From: Betaproteobacteria bacterium UBA5582
GTDB taxonomy: Bacteria; Pseudomonadota; Gammaproteobacteria; Burkholderiales; Rhodocyclaceae
Direction: 5' to 3'
Assembly (NCBI GenBank): GCA_002425245.1
Contig: DILW01000104.1
Span: forward strand, 1 to 8,361
Length of the DNA stretch: 8,361 bases
Shown here: positions 5,962 to 8,361 of the stretch, in pieces
How positions within the stretch are numbered: the first letter of the stretch is position 1
Layout: each line of letters starts with the position of its first letter
The notes under the pieces: model-generated
What the model saw: the letters and a program-made list of their open reading frames with translations, nothing else
Told to the model about the DNA's origin: nothing
The model's database searches: none
Made by a program: the position numbers and the translations under genes

Positions 5962-6630
5962 ATGACCCAGGATGAACTCAAACAGGCGGTGGCCCAGGCG
6001 GCCGCCGACTATGTGGCCGAACATGCCCCGGAAGGCGCCATCATCGGTGTTGGTACCGGTTCCACCGCCAATTTCTTCATCGACGCCCTGGCCCCGCTGA
6101 AGGAGCGCTACCGTGGCGCTGTCGCCAGTTCCGAAGCCACTCGCAAGCGCCTTGAGGGTCATGGCATCGCGGTTTTCGACCTGAACGAGGTCGAGCACAT
6201 TCCGGTTTATGTCGATGGTGCCGACGAGGTCGATGCCGGGCTGAACATGGTCAAGGGCGGTGGCGGCGCGCTCACCCGCGAGAAGATCGTCGCGGCGGTT
6301 GCCGACCTCTTTGTCTGCATCGCCGATGGCTCCAAGCTGGTCGACACCATGGGCAAGTTCCCGCTGCCGGTCGAGGTCATTCCCATGGCGCGCGCCCATG
6401 TCGCCCGCCAGCTGGTGAAACTCGGCGGCCGGCCAGTGCTGCGCGAAGGCTTCGTGACCGATAACGGCAACCTGATCCTCGATGTGCATGGCCTGTCGAT
6501 CTCCGATCCAAAGGGACTGGAGGCGCAACTCAACCAGATTGTCGGCGTCGTCACCAACGGCCTGTTTGCGATGCGCCCGGCCAACCTGCTGCTGCTCGGC
6601 ACCGCCGAAGGCGTGCGGCGGATCGGCTGA
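5962..6630 (+). CDS. rpiA: Ribose-5-phosphate isomerase A
   Basis: A 222-residue cytoplasmic enzyme that interconverts ribose 5-phosphate and ribulose 5-phosphate in the non-oxidative pentose phosphate pathway, feeding nucleotide synthesis. The phosphate-binding GVGTGSTA (29-36), the SSEAT segment, VDGADEVD with Asp85 and Asp88, KGGGGALTREKI with Lys98 and the catalytic-base Glu107, and IADGSKLV are all present. Length matches the family (about 220). AGGGAG at 5948-5953 lies eight bases before the ATG. It is divergent from the Lys-rich gene and probably transcribed alone; its stop codon overlaps the first half of a Pho-box-like element, and a strong terminator lies about 75 bases downstream. 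Confidence 0.97.
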   Translation: MTQDELKQAVAQAAADYVAEHAPEGAIIGVGTGSTANFFIDALAPLKERYRGAVASSEATRKRLEGHGIAVFDLNEVEHIPVYVDGADEVDAGLNMVKGGGGALTREKIVAAVADLFVCIADGSKLVDTMGKFPLPVEVIPMARAHVARQLVKLGGRPVLREGFVTDNGNLILDVHGLSISDPKGLEAQLNQIVGVVTNGLFAMRPANLLLLGTAEGVRRIG

Positions 6631-6662
6631 GTCATTTTCCTGTCACATGCGGCGGCTATAGT
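6629..6662 (+). promoter_or_regulatory. Candidate PhoB-dependent promoter (Pho box plus -10)
   Basis: GAGTCAT (6629-6635), four bases (TTTC), then CTGTCAC (6640-6646) form two direct repeats with 11-base period, matching the CTGTCAT consensus at 5 and 6 of 7 positions. TATAGT (6657-6662, 5 of 6 to consensus) follows after exactly 10 bases, the spacing usual when a Pho box replaces the -35 element. The first repeat starts within the rpiA stop codon. Transcription would start near 6669-6671 and meet the terminator at 6706-6731; no gene follows on this strand. Confidence 0.5.
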
Positions 6663-6669
6663 CAGTTCC

Positions 6670-6731
6670 GCAAACAACAGCACAAACCCCGATTCTCTCC
6701 ATTGCGCCCGGCTCAGACCGGGCTTTTTTTT
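6670..6731 (+). ncRNA. Candidate small RNA, about 62 bases, from Pho-type promoter to terminator
   Basis: Between the predicted start and the terminator there is no ATG and no usable reading frame. The 5' half is A/C-rich and unstructured (CAAACAACAGCACAAACCCC), then TTCTCTCC, then a GC-rich hairpin with eight T residues, the general form of an Hfq-type small RNA. TCTCC could pair with GGAGA-type ribosome-binding sites. The alternative is the orphaned leader of a Pho gene lost by rearrangement, or simply the rpiA 3' end. I know of no described family that matches. Confidence 0.3.
6706..6731 (+). terminator. Strong intrinsic terminator
   Basis: A perfect six-base GC stem GCCCGG (6706-6711) / CCGGGC (6718-6723) with loop CTCAGA is followed by eight T residues (6724-6731). 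It works only rightward; on the other strand no T-tract follows the hairpin. It would end rpiA transcripts and any transcript from the Pho-type promoter, protecting the opposing c-di-GMP gene, whose stop codon lies in the T-tract. Confidence 0.93.
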
Positions 6732-8349
6732 AGTTCAACTGGCGCACTGGGGCCTCGCCCCCCGGTCCGCGCCGACGCTCGACGAAGACGGTGCCGCCGA
6801 TCACGCCGTGCGCCTGTTCCTTGGCGCCTTTCTTGGCTTGTTTCTTGGCCACCGAGGCTGCAGCCGACACTTCGCGATGCGACTCGAACTGCCGCGGGTG
6901 GATACGGACAGCCCCGATCGACAGGGTCGGCAGATTCTGAAAACCGAGTTCGCCGCGCCGGTTCTCGGCCATGTAGCCGCCCTGGGCGAGTTCTTCCGGG
7001 CCAACCAGGGCTTCGGTCCGCTCGGCGAAGCTGTGCACGATCTGCCAGCAGCGACTTTCCCAGTCGGCGCTCTGGAAAATGACGAAGAAATCGTCACCGC
7101 CGATATGACCGACGAAATCATGGCGTTCGTCGACGGCGTCGCAAATCAGCTGGCCCAGGGTCTGGATCAGGTCGTCGCCGCGGCGATAGCCGAAGTTGTC
7201 GTTGAACGGCTTGAAGTTGTCGATATCGAGGTAGGCAGCGACGAACTCGGTCTCGGCATCGAGCATGCGGTCGATGTGTTCGTTGATCGGCACGTTGCCC
7301 GGTAGCTGGGTGAGCGGGTTGGCGTAGCGGGCGGCGCTGATCTGCATCTCGGTGATGGTTGCCATCAGGTCCTGGCTGCTGCCGACGCCGAGATAGGCGC
7401 CCTCGCCGGTGACGATGAAACCGTCGTACAGGTAATGCTTCGGCGCCAGCGCCAGCATCAGCGCCAGTTCCTGGATGCTGGCGTGCTGATCGACGATCAG
7501 CGGCGCCTGGTCCATGAACAGCTCGCAGGGCTTGCTGCCGTAGAGCTCACGGCGGAACGGCCGGGCGAAGCGATCGACCAGGCTGTAGCGGTTGAGCATG
7601 CCAACCGGCTGCTGGCCATTGACCACCGGCAGCACGTGCAGTTCGGGGTCCGCCTCGAAACGGGCGATGGCCACGTCATTGGTGGCCAGGTGCGACAGTG
7701 GCTCGATCGGGCGCAACAGGGTACGTGCGGTCGGCGCCTTGCCGCCACCGGCCAGTGCGGGGTTGACCGAGATCCGTCGCTGATCGAGCGCACTGACGAC
7801 GACCGGCGAGAGCTGGCGCGCCGGTCGCGCCTGCGGATGGGCGATGAAATAGCCCTGGCCGCAGGCGATACCCATGCCGCGGATGCAGTTGAAATCCTCC
7901 AGCCGCTCGATGCCTTCGGCGACCAGCGAGGCATTGCAGATTTCGGCCAGGTCCTGCATCGCCCGCACGAAGTGGAACTTGATCCGGTCGTCGGCGATGC
8001 CCTGCACGAAGTGCTTGTCGATCTTGACGAACTCGGGCCGTAGATCGGACCACATGCGCAGGTTGGCAAAGCCTTCGCCGAGGTCGTCGATGGCAATCTG
8101 GAAGCCACGCCCACGATAGTGCAGCAGTGCCTCCTGGATACCGGGGAGGTCGGTGATCTGCTGGTTCTCGGTCAGTTCGAGAACGATGCGGTTGGCCGGC
8201 AGGCCGAGCTCGCGCAACAGCGCCTGGGTCTGCCCGTTCATCAGTTCCGGTGCCAGCAGGCAGCCCGGGGTGACGTTGAGGAACAGGCGACCGCCAAGGG
8301 CTTGCCCGACGAAGGCGCGCAGGCTGCTTTCCCGGCAGGCGTGTTCGAG
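6730..8349 (-). CDS. EAL-CBS-CBS-GGDEF c-di-GMP protein, 5' end missing
   Basis: At least 539 residues, numbered here from the first reliable codon at 8349; the start lies off the contig. The EAL phosphodiesterase domain fills residues 1 to about 180: Asn25 (LFLNVTP), ELTE (58-61), DDLGEG (88-93), KID (109-111), AEGIE (144-148) and QGYFIAHP are all present, so c-di-GMP hydrolysis is plausible, though the EAL motif itself is missing with the 5' end. A CBS pair follows (about 205-335), which usually binds adenine nucleotides. The GGDEF domain (about 345-500) reads GGDDF at 417-421, has GYRRGD instead of GHxxGD, and lacks the I-site Arg (ERHD), so it is probably a non-catalytic GTP-binding regulator. 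A Lys-rich tail (KKQAKKGAK) ends the protein. It is soluble as far as seen and convergent with rpiA. An internal ATG at 8241 is not the start, since EAL sequence precedes it. Confidence 0.9.
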   Translation of the reverse strand, partial: LEHACRESSLRAFVGQALGGRLFLNVTPGCLLAPELMNGQTQALLRELGLPANRIVLELTENQQITDLPGIQEALLHYRGRGFQIAIDDLGEGFANLRMWSDLRPEFVKIDKHFVQGIADDRIKFHFVRAMQDLAEICNASLVAEGIERLEDFNCIRGMGIACGQGYFIAHPQARPARQLSPVVVSALDQRRISVNPALAGGGKAPTARTLLRPIEPLSHLATNDVAIARFEADPELHVLPVVNGQQPVGMLNRYSLVDRFARPFRRELYGSKPCELFMDQAPLIVDQHASIQELALMLALAPKHYLYDGFIVTGEGAYLGVGSSQDLMATITEMQISAARYANPLTQLPGNVPINEHIDRMLDAETEFVAAYLDIDNFKPFNDNFGYRRGDDLIQTLGQLICDAVDERHDFVGHIGGDDFFVIFQSADWESRCWQIVHSFAERTEALVGPEELAQGGYMAENRRGELGFQNLPTLSIGAVRIHPRQFESHREVSAAASVAKKQAKKGAKEQAHGVIGGTVFVERRRGPGGEAPVRQLN

Positions 8350-8361
8350 AGATCGGAAGAG
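8350..8361 (+). other. Illumina TruSeq adapter remnant at the contig end
   Basis: The final 12 bases, AGATCGGAAGAG, are identical to the start of the standard Illumina read-through adapter, and they sit flush with the sequence end. On the - strand they would encode LFRS in frame with the EAL protein, but those residues are not biological. Confidence 0.93.

Noticed and set aside
6801..8119. Several long open frames opposite or out of frame with the EAL-CBS-GGDEF gene
   Set aside because: They are shadows of high-GC coding sequence; they lack recognisable domains, while the true frame carries full EAL, CBS and GGDEF motifs.
1..8361. CRISPR arrays, tRNA/rRNA genes, insertion sequences or phage genes
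   Set aside because: No regularly spaced repeats, cloverleaf, transposase motif or terminal inverted repeats were found on either strand.

Overview
The window looks like a short metagenomic contig from a high-GC betaproteobacterium. A member of the Rhodocyclales (Dechloromonas/Azonexus/Accumulibacter-like) is my best guess. It rests on the style of the RpiA, the Lys/Ala-rich protein with a ribbon-helix-helix-like end, the abundance of c-di-GMP proteins and the strong G/C third-position bias; no marker gene fixes the taxon. The last 12 bases (8350-8361) match the start of the Illumina TruSeq adapter exactly, so the right edge is a sequencing artefact.

Layout. (1) 3-2359, + strand: the tail of an unidentified gene, a SigZ-like ECF sigma factor overlapping it by 8 bases, a 74-base gap with hairpins, an unannotated 50-residue one-helix membrane protein, and a membrane diguanylate cyclase (6-TM His-rich sensor, PAS, GGDEF with I-site). 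The cyclase probably starts at the ATGA overlap with the small ORF. (2) 2366-2884, - strand: a low-molecular-weight-phosphatase-type arsenate reductase, converging on the cyclase with only 6 bases between stop codons. (3) 3043-5294, + strand, divergent from arsC: a likely operon of an ArsP/DUF318 permease, a 76-residue CxxC thioredoxin-like protein and an exported metallo-beta-lactamase-fold protein lacking two zinc histidines. (4) 5327-5848, - strand: a Lys/Ala-rich basic protein. (5) 5962-6630, + strand: rpiA. (6) 6629-6731: a Pho-box-like promoter followed about 60 bases later by a strong intrinsic terminator, with no ORF between: a candidate PhoB-controlled small RNA or an orphaned promoter. 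(7) 6730-8349, - strand: an EAL-CBS-CBS-GGDDF c-di-GMP protein cut by the contig end.

How the genes may work together. The arsenate reductase, permease and redox protein form a plausible arsenic (inorganic or methylated) detoxification module: reduction of As(V) by ArsC, efflux by the permease, and a small dithiol protein for redox or metalloid handling. No ArsR-type regulator is visible. Two c-di-GMP enzymes of opposite predicted activity flank the window but are not in one operon. The most unusual points are the Pho-box/terminator unit after rpiA, the Ser-to-Leu change next to the catalytic Arg of ArsC, the reduced metal site of the MBL protein, the coupled small membrane ORF, and the adapter at the contig end.
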